Origin: Taenia hydatigena
Lineage: Eukaryota > Platyhelminthes > Cestoda > Cyclophyllidea > Taeniidae
Length of the DNA: 64,000 nt
Assembly (NCBI GenBank): GCA_036345935.2
Contig: JADWOT020001673.1
Location: forward strand, 16,176 to 80,175
Reading direction: 5' to 3'
Positions within the stretch are counted from its first letter, which is position 1. Each line of letters starts with the position of its first letter. The notes beneath the pieces were generated by a model. That model worked only from the letters and a program-made list of their open reading frames with translations, had not been told where the DNA came from and did not search any database. The position numbers and the translations under genes were made by a program. This document shows, in pieces, positions 1 to 12,229 of this stretch.

Positions 1-1728
1 AGGATTTAAGCAAAAGTTTCAAAGAATGCGTGGGAAAAAAAATAAAGAGACGGCAATAAATGTGGCGCAGCTATATTTAAACGGGCGATGGAAAATCCAT
101 TTAGCTCTTATTGGGCGCACGTGTGATAGGCTGATCGCAATCCGGCTGGATGTAGGAAGTGGCAGAGTGACTAGTGATTTGTATAACCAAGATCATGATC
201 GTTGCATGGTGGAATAAATAGAGCCGATATACAGCGATGAGTGAAAGAATAAAACATGATCGATTTGACTTGATGACAGGTATTTAAGGTATTTATGGTC
301 TTCACTCCGTGGTGACAAGGAAGCGCATTCGAGTTGTATATAATCGAATCTTAATATCGGGTGTTAAAGGCTGCGTAGAACCAAAAGGTCCTCTTGAACA
401 CCGAGGGGAATTCCAACCATCACGAACCAGTTATAGGGCAATCATACACTCATTCAACCATCGTGGCTAAGAAACAAGAAGCCATAGTTTAGCAGTGTGG
501 AAATCGGCACGCGACAAAGAGAGGGAGCTGCCAATGGGATTCAAAGTTCAATTGTCTTCCAGCTAAGTGGAATCGTAATTCCATGTTACATGTAAACCTT
601 TAAAATCTGCTACCATGGCCCAATACGAAAAAAATTTGTGGTCTGATAGTGACATTTAAAGGCAAGTTGAGCATTTGACGCCACAAGGGCCGCATAATAA
701 ACACTCTTGCTGATATCCCTTCCAATCCGATGGTTCGGACTGAAATTCTTCGTGTGAATACGGAAATTAATGTGGTGGGCTAATGAACCGCCAAAATCGC
801 TGTGTGAGGGAATATGAGGTAAGCAGATGATAACACCTGCTTCGATTTGTTTAGCAAGATGTATGGTAGGAGGCTACCTTATCCGTTCGACCTTGAGTTT
901 TTCTCCATCATGCAGATGCTCATAAATGGTAACAAAGAAGGTGATGATGTGAGTCTAACTACACATCGACAGGATACGATTTAAGTAAAGGAATTTCGGT
1001 ATTCTAACAGTGTAAGATTCGTACTCTTCTTGCCTTATTTGAACTTGATTTTTCAAAACTAAGATGCTACACTGGCATTATACTACTGACTGGATTGCGT
1101 TCAAGTTTACCTGATTCATATATAAAAGCACACTTCTTGGTGCGGCGAGTTGCTGAAATTATGCTGTCAACAAGTGTGAAGGATTCAGAGATCAAACTTT
1201 GATTAAGCCTCAAATTAATTTCACACATGTATTTTAATAAGCTCTAAATTCTTGTCAAAGAGCATGTCAAAAGAGTCGCTGTATTCGTTTTTGGAAACCC
1301 GGACTGAAAATAGGGATTGGTAGCCCGCAAAACTTGGACTTGTAGCAGCTAAGGAGGACGTGACTAACTAATGCCTTAACAAGGTTTATTACTTTTAATG
1401 TGGCTACGGCAGAAAGCACACATTGTGCCCTTGTTTTGTTGGAGGAAAACTTGAATCACTTCCGACTTCCACCTAGTTCAGCTTTGCCATACACACGCGC
1501 TTCATTAGCTTGTTGGATAAACTAAAAATCCAAAAATAGTTAAATAAATGTCAGGTGCCATTTACTTTTGACCTAGTAATAGGGATAAAGAGTAAAAAAA
1601 ATTGAGACTACAAGAATAAGCATCTATGAGTAGAGTACATGGATTGGTAGGAATTCGAGTGCATAGCCAGATGGGAGGTATTTTACCTGCTAAAACGTTG
1701 CGCAACCCAAATGGCCACATTACTGTAG
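1..1728. other. Unannotated stretch, left edge
   Basis: I see no gene, repeat copy or RNA gene here. Reading frames on both strands are short and show no recognisable domain. A 63-codon ATG frame at 26-217 is well within chance expectation. None of repeat families A, B or C defined elsewhere in this annotation was recognised in it. Confidence 0.5.
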
Positions 1729-2013
1729 GTGTTTTTGAAGGCTTTGCAGACCGTACATCCCTTTACTGACCCAAAGACCTTATCTGCGGCATGCTTGGCA
1801 AGAGCATTTTATGCTCCTGGTTTGAGATCGTCCCGCTGAAATGTTGTTTGCTCCACTGCTGCCGTTGTCACCAACAATGGTGCCTTTGTTGGTGAAAAGG
1901 GCAAGGCAAGCAAAAATAAAAGAACCACTGATGCTACCACGAATGAGGAGCTTGCTGCTTTGGAGACGACCTTCTTTTCTGGTTGTCAGCTGTGTGGCTT
2001 AATGACAATGTGA
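1729..2013 (+). pseudogene. Broken coding relic, unknown product
   Basis: A plus-strand frame of 95 codons is interrupted by one TGA at 1837-1839 and ends at TGA 2011-2013. The part after the internal stop has a natural-looking composition: acidic and basic residues alternate, an AVVTNNGAFVGEKG stretch leads into a Lys-rich patch and then TTDATTNEELAALETT, and the end carries a CQLC pair (C-x2-C). The frame upstream of 1729 is closed by TAG, and no start codon or splice signal stands out. I do not recognise the family. It could be a decayed exon or a chance frame; the uniform protein-like character on both sides of a single stop favours decay. No neighbouring gene supports a role. Confidence 0.3.
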
Positions 2014-3979
2014 TGGGCACTTAAATTCATTCTCTGCCACTTCGTGGGTGCATATGCGTATGGGAAGTAAAAATTATGATGTCCTTCACAGTTGGCGAGT
2101 GCCAAGGGCAAAATATTTGCGTAATCAGCTGTACGAGTGGTTTAGCTTTCTGAGCAGCTGCAGTGTAGTTACGGCATGTAAAAATCATACGAAGCTGAAA
2201 TAGTGCAATTTACTTCGACTCTCTTACCAAACGCTTACATGTTTTATAGGCAGCGCCAATCCTTAAAATTTATAAATCTTTGGTCTGTAATAGAACAACT
2301 CACAAGAGTCTGCATGCTGTGAGTAGTATGCGTTCAATCGTTAGGCTAGTTACATAGGGTTCGCTATTTAAATAATATGATTTCTGGTTATGAATATTTT
2401 TCAAAACATGCAATTTTGGTCTTCTGAGTAGTTCAACGATGGCACTTCAAAAGTATTTCAAATAGAAGCATGTACATTTTATTTTCATAAGTGCACGCAC
2501 TCACACAGTAGTATAGAACGATGTAGCGTGCCTTATGTTCACGTAAGAAAGCACAAAGTAGACGTATGAAGCTAAGAGAGGTGCTAACTTTCCGTACTCT
2601 CCGATGGTGTATGCTCTTCTAGCGGCAAATGCAGAGTAAGTGTGTGCCATTCTCATTTTCATTGTGTTGAATGCGCCCACCCCTTCAGCACTTGGTATGT
2701 TCCTTTCATGTCTTTTGCTGCTATGCCCCCTCTAAGCAGGTGAAGAATAAACGCCTTGTATTGCTTCATGCAATAAGAAGGCCCGCGTCGAATCGCAAGT
2801 TGAAGGTTACTAGTACTTAAGCAATGATGGCCAAGCAGTTTTGCAATGACAAGGTACAGGTGTTACGATCGAAATTGGAAAGTAAAGCAGCTCAAGACAA
2901 AGTAAACTGAAACAAATCAGGCTGGAAACATCGAAATCTACATTTGTTAATCAAATTTAATGTAATTTATGTAGAAGAGCTAGCTGAGTTTCAAGAAGAA
3001 GTAAGTTAAATGAATCACAAGAGACGAAGCGCGGTGATGCAGGCACCGCTAGGGCAATCATTTGTGGCATAAGGGTGGATGTCGTCTAAGGAGGCAGTAT
3101 CTTCGTTCGAAAATACCGACAAATAACAGAATAAGCTGGTTAGGGCAATTCGAAAGCCTCGTAATTAACTCAAACACCACGTGCTCAACTAAATATCCAA
3201 GATCTTTGCAATCAGAGCATAAAAACGTTATTAAACTTGGAACACTAGCAGGAGGCAGACTATCATAACAAAAAACTGCTGACTGAAGACAAATAACTCT
3301 CAGTTACTTGGTCATTTTATGACAAAACGTGGGCGAATTAAAGCAAGACATGTCTTCAAACATCCCACCTTCATGTTTTGGTAGCTTTCATGTTGACAGC
3401 TTGTGTATAACGGTTCCCCACGCACAATCTGCGCTCAGACGAAGGATAATGTCTGCTTATTTACAAAATTGTAGCGATATAACCAAAGCGTCTACAAAAG
3501 AAAACCCATAAAATGCAGGCAAAAGTGGCTAGAGTAAGATCAAGGCTGCGTTTTGAAGCAGAAGATTGTCACTCGCATCACTAAGTACCCTGATAAATTA
3601 GAGAGTCGTGAAGGGACGTGATGCCATTTGAGCCCAAAGCGGTGCTCAAAGGGCATCAGCCGTGATTACTGTGTGTAGTTTTAAGCTTTTTGCAGGTAAC
3701 ATGGAAAGCCCTTAAACGTTATTGCTGTGCTGCATCAACCCAGACCATGGAATCAAGATGCGCAGTGGTTGACGATTTTCTAGCTTCCTTCCGGAAACAC
3801 AAGGCCTGAAACACCCGTCATCAAGCAAAGGGAAGATACACGTATGGCAATCTATCCCAACGTCCTCTTGGCGGAATCAAATGTCCCAAACGTCATTCAC
3901 ACCAAGTTGCGTCCAATGTTTACTAGAGTTTTCCTTTTGCTATGCAATGTCCAGACACTTTGGACACTGACACATAGTA
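2014..3979. other. Unannotated stretch
   Basis: No supported feature. Two short ATG frames (3062-3268 and 3329-3511 on the plus strand) have no recognisable domain and no counterpart elsewhere in the window, so I treat them as chance. No simple repeat or family copy was found. Confidence 0.45.
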
Positions 3980-4700
3980 GGCATGGTTGGAGTAAAAACG
4001 GATGATCAAGAGACCACCTGGCTAAAAACAATGAATAAGATTGGCCGCTCAGCTCATCGTCTGCCAGCGCCCTCCTCGCATGCGACTCCATCGACTATAA
4101 AGGACAAGTTAGTAGGCGAGGATGAGATGAATGTGCCTTCACATTTATTTTCATGCGACACCGATTAAGGTCACTCTCCAAAATGACAAAAATAGAAGTA
4201 GACTATGACGCACACACAAGCTAGGACAAACAGACGGGCGTAGATACATAGTGGGAACGGAGCAGGCTGTCTAGAGCAAAAGCGCACAGTCGTCCTAGTT
4301 TTCGTAGAGCGTCAGGTAGAGGAATTCTCCACAGAGACAAAAAGATTGAGTAGTGAGATAGGCATGTAGGGACTCGACTAATTTGCAAGTTGCAAGGTAA
4401 GAAGTGGAGGCAACGCTCCTACCTTCACTCTTAAAAGGATAAGTGAAGGAGGAACAGAAGTGGGCGACTAAAGTGAAGCAAAGTGGTACAGGGCAATCTA
4501 AATCAACATAAAGATGGATAGAAATGTAGGATTAATAGTAATCAAGGCAAAGCATCGGGCAGAGTACGAATGGGTCAGATCCGGTCTAACCTATGCTAGT
4601 ATGATCTAAGTTATGAATCTGTGCATTATTTGATTATTTCACAATCACGATTGAGGCTAGTGGAGAAATGAAGGGGGCCCCGAGCCTTTCGCTTACCTCA
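3980..4700 (+). repeat. Repeat family A, partial copy A1 (left part)
   Basis: This stretch aligns by eye with 13830-14420 (A6, same strand), with 11800-12190 (A4, same strand) and with the reverse complement of 33240-33830 (A7). Shared landmarks in order are a GTCAGGTAGAGGAATT-type motif near 4310-4325 (GCCAGGTAGAGGAATT in A4), a purine-rich GTGAAGGAGGA tract near 4443, a GTCTAACCTATGCTAGT-type motif near 4580 and an AGACTAGTGGAG-type motif near 4655. It stops near 4700, so only the left 0.7 kb of the family is present. No frame is conserved between copies. Confidence 0.72.
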
Positions 4701-5530
4701 ATATTGACACCATGCTGAAGAAGGTTGGTTAAAAGGTCTTGAAGTGGCTTCTTGACGGCAGACGAATAGTAGAAAGCGACAACATCGTCAATTTGGCGAA
4801 TACCACCCTAAAAACACGCTAGCTTTGCCTTGAAAATAAAACAACTAAGGTTTAGTACTTAAATGGGTTTCATTTCACGCAATAATTCCACCCGACAATC
4901 GGTAATACATGGACCGTCAAAAACACTCACCGCCATTCCGGTTAAAATTATGGGAGCGACAGGCTAGACAGCGGCCGTTGTGATTGGTTAAGTGAACATC
5001 CAATCAGTAGTAAGGCCATGTTAAATGCATCCAATTTCTGATTGGATGGGAACCCTCCAAATCATAGTTGTGCGTATGCGTGTGGGGCGCAGCATTCGTA
5101 AACGCGGAGGCGGCTGTTTGTTTCTAGCAGACTGGAGTGACATCTCTTCTATCAGCAATCATAGTGTCTGGGCTTGGAATTGAAGTTACACAAGAATAAC
5201 GGCATTTTATTAAGTCCAGTGAGAGCTGTGGTAAAACAATTCGGAATTGCTGAATTTTCAGAAATGCATACAAAATAGCTAATGAAAGGAATGTAGGTGC
5301 TTACTAGACACTTTTCATAAAATCGCACAATTTTCCCACATTTATGCTGATTAACGCACCTTTCTGATCGGAAATTCTTCCCATCTAATCAGTGACTGGG
5401 CGAAAATTTAAATGACATTTGGGTGAAATGGCAGAAGGCAATCAGAACGTTAATCCGGTTACCTCGTTGTCAATCAAGACGGCCGTCAACAGTAGCAGTC
5501 TGCGCTTAGCGCTGGACGTAGTCCCGATTT

Positions 5531-5550
5531 GTGTGTGCGTGTGTGTGTGT
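5531..5550. repeat. (GT)n microsatellite
   Basis: Ten GT dinucleotides interrupted once by C (GTGTGTGCGTGTGTGTGTGT). Short and imperfect, of no evident function. Confidence 0.9.
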
Positions 5551-8182
5551 AGATAGTCATTTGTACGGAGAGCTTCATTCACACTGCAGCTTGCTAGCGA
5601 TATGCATGAATTGCACGAAGGCATTAGAGACGATCCTAGTCATAAAAGTTTCTGCCTCATCGAAACTGCAGTCATTAGTGAGACCGTGTAGAATCACCAT
5701 CGTGGAGAAGGGCAAGAGGCAAAGCTTTCTTTGAAATCGCTAAAAGTAGGAGCATAACTCGAAGCTACTGTTAATATTGAGACAAAAATGCACCAAAAAT
5801 GACGTGAAGCAGAACCTCGTAGGTGTGTTAGTTGTCTGAGGAACCTCTTATGTTAAAATCTTGCCAATGAAGAGCTGGATGTCAGTGCGATTTCATTTTA
5901 TTCTGCCCCTGAGCTGTCGCAAAATAAGATGGTCCAGATGTGGTTGCATTGTGGAGCTCAGGAATAAAAAAGGACTTAAAATGCATTACGATCTCGCAAA
6001 ATGAAGTGTTTTACTTGCAAAACATTGATTTTTCTTCTACCAACCGAATCAGTACTGCATTAAGATCCTCTTCGTGTCCACATTTTAAAAATATGCCTTT
6101 TTAAGACATTTTAATGCATTTGTGATCTGACCTGCTATGAGAAATGATTTCTGCCAACACATTAGCCTTCCTTATTTGATGAGGTTTAGCTGGAACAATG
6201 CAACCCATCGGTCATTTAATTAGCACTACGAGAAGCTTAAAATGTTGGAGAAAGACGTAAAACACAATAAATAAGTTGCCTCGCAGAGAGCAGACAGTCA
6301 CCAAATTGTCTATTCAACACTTCAATCTAGCCCATCGTCTTCCTTCACTTCTGCCTATGTATATGGCTGCGAAGTTGGACCACAGTGCAGTATAATTTTT
6401 TAAACATCTTGGGTGAGACTTGCAAACCGGAATGCTGAAGTCAAAATGGAGTGGTTTGCACTGCCTGGAGATTCTGGATAATCAGACTGTCTACATTTAG
6501 CAAAATTTTTGTTTTGTAAATGCCTCGATTCAATAACTCATTATGTTTTGCCCTAACCTGCAAAATTTCAAAGTGTTCAACAGCCGTTTTTCCTCAGAGG
6601 ACTCGAAATGACTGACGCCCACGTAGGAGAGGGCGAAACTGGTGTGTACTATCATACCCTATCTAGCGAATGTCTATCATTCACAAGTGCACAGGCTTGT
6701 TCACAAATTTACTGACAAATGCGACGGGGCAGGCCTGTTTTGAAAAATATCTAAAAATACATTGGACTTTGATGAAAGAACAAAGTGCCTAATAATTCCC
6801 GTAGATGCACAATTTCCTAGGGCCCACACCTTCGTCACTGCTATAAACTGAAGGAGAAACTCGTGAAGCTCTCATGGGATACTGGTATTTGTGTGAATTC
6901 TGTGTGCACTTCACAATGTCCACGAATAATCCTGAGTCCAGGAATTTGGGACTTGCCGAGCGTTAGGCAGTATCCTGCCCTTGATCGCACTAGTTAGATT
7001 AAAATGTGCAGAGGGCGAAAAGGAGGATTTCCTGGTTTGGGTCAGCGGTGGTGTCGAAACCTGGTTATCAAGCAAAACTAAAGAGTAGACAAATAGAAGC
7101 CGACATTTTAGCACCAACGCTTCCCTGGTAGTGGTGAAGCTATAATAAATAGGCGCATAGAAGAGATTCGAGATTAAGAGGAGAGAACCCTGTTTTCTGC
7201 TTGTTAGTATCCCTCTCACGTCAACTTATAATGCACGAAGTACGCCTTAAGTCAAAACGTTTCTTAATGCAGTGAGTGGAGAATCAGCATGTCACGTTGG
7301 TTGAAACTGCAGATGAAATGACAGGGTTCACTGGGAACCTATGCTAGGCTCGGCCTTGCGAACAATGTTCAAACATAATTAGTTTGTTACTTAATTAGTA
7401 GAATTCACACCAATCGCTCCAAACCACTTCACGTGTGAGGAATAAACAGACAAAGAGGAAAAGACGTACCGACAGAGTAAATCTGTTTAAGCGATGGTCT
7501 TTGCAAGCGACAGGTAAATCCAGTCGTGAATCCATGAAATGTCACCACGTTCGGGAGCAGGAGTGTGAGTATCCAAGTAAGTGATGCTGGTAGAAACATT
7601 ACTGTTAATCTGATAGAAGTATCTGCGGAGGCATTTGTGCTTATGGAACCTATGTTTATAGCATTTATATACGGCAATTCAATTTTTTATTTAGGGCTAA
7701 CCCATATTGAAGGAGCACATTTTGACAAAGAGAGCTTAAATGACACAAGCATGCAGGGCTGCGTTGTATTTGTTCGTTTAAATGCAGAATCGGTGGGAAT
7801 TACAGCATAGCGTCTTATTTCATTCAGTGATTGCTTGCAGTTGCTTTCTTATTACCTTATAAAATTAAAGCTTAGTCAACAATAAAAGCATCTAGGTTGA
7901 CATGGAAAATTGGTAATGCACTAATGCTTACCTTCAAATAGCTCTACGTCCCTGTGACCGGAAATAATCCAAACTGAAAATCCGATGCAATTTTCATTCT
8001 ATAAAAGCTTCAACCAAGGGCATAAAGCAACAACCTTTTTCTCCCTCTTTTGACCCCAAAACTATTCAGAGATGAGACTCAGCGTCCTGCTTCCTTATGT
8101 AATTCCTTGTGGCATTTCACGTTTCGAATTCCAGGAACACTATCAGATAACTCTGCACAGTGCTGTGGTGCAACATTCTGCA

Positions 8183-8202
8183 TTTCTTTCTTTCTTTCTT
8201 TC
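8183..8202. repeat. (TTTC)5 microsatellite
   Basis: Five perfect TTTC units directly upstream of the family A partial copy A2. Confidence 0.9.
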
Positions 8203-8284
8203 ACCTATCTCTTCTTGAAGTGATCGACTGATTTTACTAATCTAGTTACCTGATTGAGTAAACCAAGAAGTAACCAACCTAATA

Positions 8285-8990
8285 AAAGGAGTTTGAGTCC
8301 TTTTGAATGGCGCACTAGAGGAGGTCAACCATCATTTTCCTTGTTATGCGATTTACACTAGGTACCAGGTTTGATAACTGAAAATGGAGCACACAAATGC
8401 AGTAAAGAAGGAAGTGGATGCAACTGGACGGGTAGATGAGCAAAGAAAGAGGAACAGGTGGTATAACTCACTCCTAATTTCTGCGATATCTATCTGTTTT
8501 GGCCTTCTGACGTCTCTAAACAGCGGGTAAGGAGGTTAGAGTGATGGGGACATAAGGCTAAAAACAAGGAGAAAACGAAGCGCGATTAACAGAGTTATAA
8601 GGATGAATTCATGAAGAATGAGCATTCGTGGACGACACAAGACACATGTGAGCATGCCAGACTCTTTGTTGCATGATAGATCAGCTTGAATCAGGTGCTG
8701 TCTCTCAGCGCCGCCTAGTGTGGGCTTTAGACGACATTTCTCCTAGGCGGTTCTGTAAGAGTAGACACAATTTTCCTTTGTTTTTTGCCTTGAGACGGAC
8801 TACTGATACCAGTGTGCTTGGGATAAATGCGCTGCCTTGTCTGGACTGCTTGCTCCCAGCTTTTTACCTCTGATGTTTCCTTTTAGAAGGACGCCTTTCG
8901 GGTAGTTATGGGCAGTAGAGGCAGTGCAAGCTATGAATTGAGTAAAGAAATTAGTGACTAACTAATGATTGCCTTGGAGCTATAGAAGGT
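8285..8990 (+). repeat. Repeat family A, partial copy A2 (middle part)
   Basis: The first 120 bases match A6 at about 15340-15450 and A8 at about 55020-55100 (CACTAGA, then TTTACACT, GGATACC and related landmarks). The remainder matches copy A3 at 9335-9960: the TCTGACGTCTCTAAACA motif at 8507-8523 corresponds to TTGACGTCTTTCAAACA at about 9469-9485, and the end motif CAGTGTGCTTGGGATAAATGCG near 8812 corresponds to CCGATGTGCTTAGGTCGAAATGCG near 9838. A2 and A3 lie about 1 kb apart in the same orientation, so they form a direct duplication of one section of the family. No coding frame survives. Confidence 0.65.
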
Positions 8991-9334
8991 ATGCTTTTGT
9001 TGCTTATTTTCTAATCACATGCCTGGACTATTTGTTGTCTTGCACCAGAGAGGACAACGACGGTGATTGAATCGCAAAAGAACAGTTGGGCGAGAGGTGA
9101 AGATGGAAAATGGCCATTGTTAGATGTTTCTAAACAGTGCTGGAGCACTACATACCCCATTCCCTGCCCTCTTTCTCTTGCATCTTCCTAAAAGCCTTCG
9201 TTTACCCATTGCATCGACCATGTATTCCAGTGAAGCATAGAGAAATTGACTGTGTGGAAGGAATATAAGTTTCTATCAAGCGGCACACTCAAAGACGCTA
9301 CTCATAATTTACCCTAACAAGTGAAATACACTAG

Positions 9335-9960
9335 AATCAATTGTGACAATGCCGAAACTACGACGTACATAAATAAGGTTAGTAGGGAGATTAAGACTAA
9401 GCAGTAGAGGAGGAGAGGGTAGTAGCAGAACTACCTCTAATTATTACGATTTTATCTTTGTTGGCCTATTGACGTCTTTCAAACAACGGAGTGGGAAGTT
9501 GGGATTGGGAGGGAGGCGATGGAGGTGAAGGATGGGAAGCGGACTGAAGATGAGTAGCTAACAAAGCAGGACCGAGGCTTTGACAGAGAACTAGGTGGTG
9601 GATTCGACGAGAACATGGGAAGCAAGATGAAACGTGGAAGGTGGTGGAATGCGAGTGCGAGTATCTCTGGTGGTTAGTTGTGTGATTCATCACTTCTGAC
9701 TGGATCAGTGGCACATGTTGTTAGGTGGCTTCTTGGGAGTAGGCGTCACTTGCCATTGTGCTTCTGCACTTTGGCCGAGTTCTGTACGCCATTGTGTATG
9801 TAAGTGAGGTGGAAGAGGGGGAGTAGGTCTGCTAGTACCGATGTGCTTAGGTCGAAATGCGCCGCTCTGCCTTGGTAAAGTACGCCGGCTGATTGTTGTT
9901 TAACAGAAGCAGCGTTGGTCTATTACTTTGTTACTAGGAGACCGCTCCCTTAAGAAAATT
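9335..9960 (+). repeat. Repeat family A, partial copy A3
   Basis: Direct duplicate of A2 (see the ACGTCT and GTGCTTAGG landmarks near 9470 and 9840). The section 9722-9860 also matches the reverse complement of 12300-12480 in A5, including GGTGGCTT followed by GGCGTCACT. An 82-codon minus-strand frame (9466-9714) lies inside, but it is not preserved in A2 and I do not call it a gene. Confidence 0.62.
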
Positions 9961-11790
9961 AGGCACTAACTTCTACTTTTAATCAGATACGATCGCTGTA
10001 ATGTGAGGTCTTTTGATACTGCTCTAAGTGATGCAGGTCCGACAGAAGTCTAGCGTTTCTGTGGTAGGCGAGGGCTACAAGCATGGTTTGCTTGATGCTC
10101 CTACCGTCTTTCTGGCTCTCATGATCCAACCGCTCCTGCCACTTTTGAGATGCTGCTTGTATAAATGAATCTGGAATCATTAAAGGCTTGCTAAACGAGC
10201 TCATCTCTCCGGCTGAGGACCTAAAATAAGGTGCCAGAAACCTCTCGTATGTATGGCCGTGTTATAATTAGTATTCTGTGTGTTTCTCCAATAATGTTTA
10301 GCAAATTTGCTCAAAATTATCGTATTCCCTATGCCGCCACCTTCTTCTACTAAGGGGGGTCTGCAGGACATTGCGTTTGCGTTGCCATGCTCATTTTCTA
10401 TTTTTAATGAGCTGTCAAGTCATATTGCTGCAATTACTCGTATCAGTGTGCAATTGAATGGTCCATCTCCTTCATTGTTTGTAACCAAGTCAGCGCTTGA
10501 TAATTTGTTCTTGCTACGAACAGTCCTGCTTTCAGGCAGTATTTGAAGTGTCTAACCGTTGTACTGATGACGAACAGTTTACCCCAATACGCCTTAGCAC
10601 GACACTGCACCCGACGAATGTCTGATTAACATCCAAATGACCAAAGACGAGACAGAGTGCTGAACAAACGACAACATGTGCAAAGTTTTGTGCTGACTAT
10701 TTTTATTACTATCTGAAACAGTAGTGGCAAGCGTTTGGTTTAACTATAAACAACTTGCCGATTCCTCCATTATTCACATGCAATACCACCAAAATTCATG
10801 CCAGCAGTGTGTCAGATCCTCTGCCCATGCCTAGTACGAGAAGGTTGATACCTATGAGATTCCTTCATGGTCTTAGACGAAATGACGGATTGATAGCGTA
10901 TTAGTAGAGTGCTGTAGAACTAACTGTGCCGGGATCGAGGAATTGAAGTTGTGTTCCTGACTGTCGCCTACAGTGTACCTTTAAAAGAGCGTAAGCATTA
11001 AAATATTATGTTTTCTTAAGATAACAAGAAGGGAATCAGCATCGTGCATAAAAATTATTAGTCAGCATCGAAAACTTGGAGGAGGATTTACTATTAACTG
11101 ATCTGCGACATAAAAAATCATTAGGACTATAACGTTGTGCTTCCATGATAACCGTTTTAAATAGCACTTTTATAATGAGAACTTCTCTTTACTTTTGCCT
11201 CTTTCGGTGGCTTTTTGTGGTCAGATCGTTATCAACACTCTGTTGCTAGGCGAAGATCCCCTATACCCCTTGGATTTTGCATCATTATAAGTGAAAATCA
11301 TTTTGCTCATAGCGTCTCATTTATGTTTTAAGTTTGTCGGAGCGTACTCGACGAATGCTGTCCTTTTGTAAATGCCACCGGGCTCCGTGAGGGCTGAGCT
11401 GTGTCGCTACGCCAATTCGATGAGTGGGAGGTACTGACGATTTTCCATTGGGAGTCGCACAGTCGTCGTTCAGTGATTCCGCCGTCTGATTAATAAATTG
11501 CGGTGTGCAACGCGTTGCCCTGTTTTGTGGACCTCTTTGTCGCGCGTCCGCACAGGCGACATGAATTATTGACAATATGGGCGAAGAATCGCTTTGACCA
11601 GGCGCAAATCCTTCTGTCAGTTCCATGTGGCCTGTCGATTTCAATCAGAAATAAGAGAGGAAGTAGAGAAGCCGCAGGAAGTAAAAACTGATTAAATATA
11701 GCGAAATGAGTTGATTGATGTGCAAGTGATGGAATGTTAATGGAAAGTTTAGTTTAAATTAATAAGGCAACTAACTGGCCATAAAACGAA
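9961..11790. other. Unannotated stretch
   Basis: No supported feature. A 107-codon minus-strand frame at 11321-11644 and an overlapping plus-strand frame at 11503-11691 compete for the same DNA; neither shows a domain, a signal peptide or a second copy, so both are probably chance. Confidence 0.4.
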
Positions 11791-11794
11791 CGCT

Positions 11795-12190
11795 CAAATG
11801 AGGTCTTACTTCACCCAAGGTAAAACTATCGACTTGGTCAGCTTGAAAGGTAACTTAGAAGGAGAGGATGGGATGAATATGCCTTTGCACTCACATACGC
11901 ACAGGCACGCACACAGACGTTCTTACATGTTTTCGGGGACACTGATGAAGACGACTCTCCAAAAGACGAAGATAAACGCGAGCAATTACACACGCGCAAA
12001 CTGGGGCAAGCACAAATGCACAGTGGAAAAGGAGCAGGTGGTTCGTCGAAGGCAGAAAGCGCACGCTCTTACCCGTTAACATAGAGCGCCAGGTAGAGGA
12101 ATTTTGCATGGAGAGAAGAAAAGAATTGGGCAACGTGATGATGGGGTGGAAGTTGGACGCGTCTACGAATTATGAGGTGTGAAGTATGAG
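11795..12190 (+). repeat. Repeat family A, partial copy A4 (left part)
   Basis: Matches A1 at 4100-4350 and the reverse complement of A7 at 33440-33690. Landmarks are a GATGGGATGAATATGCCTTT motif near 11867 (GATGAGATGAATGTGCCTTC in A1 at about 4119), a (CACACA)-like stretch, ACTCTCCAAAA near 11953 and GCGCCAGGTAGAGGAATT near 12086. An inverted copy (A5) abuts it directly. Confidence 0.68.
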
Positions 12191-12229
12191 TAGTAGCAGG
12201 TGAGGTTTGCTAACCGCCATTGTGCTCCC

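Larger units (their letters stand above)
4701..8284. other. Unannotated stretch with two simple repeats
   Basis: No gene is supported. Frames at 6911-7219 (minus, 102 codons) and 7565-7810 (plus, 81 codons) are the longest, and I see no domain in either. Two microsatellites inside are listed separately. I did not find a copy of families A, B or C. Confidence 0.45.
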
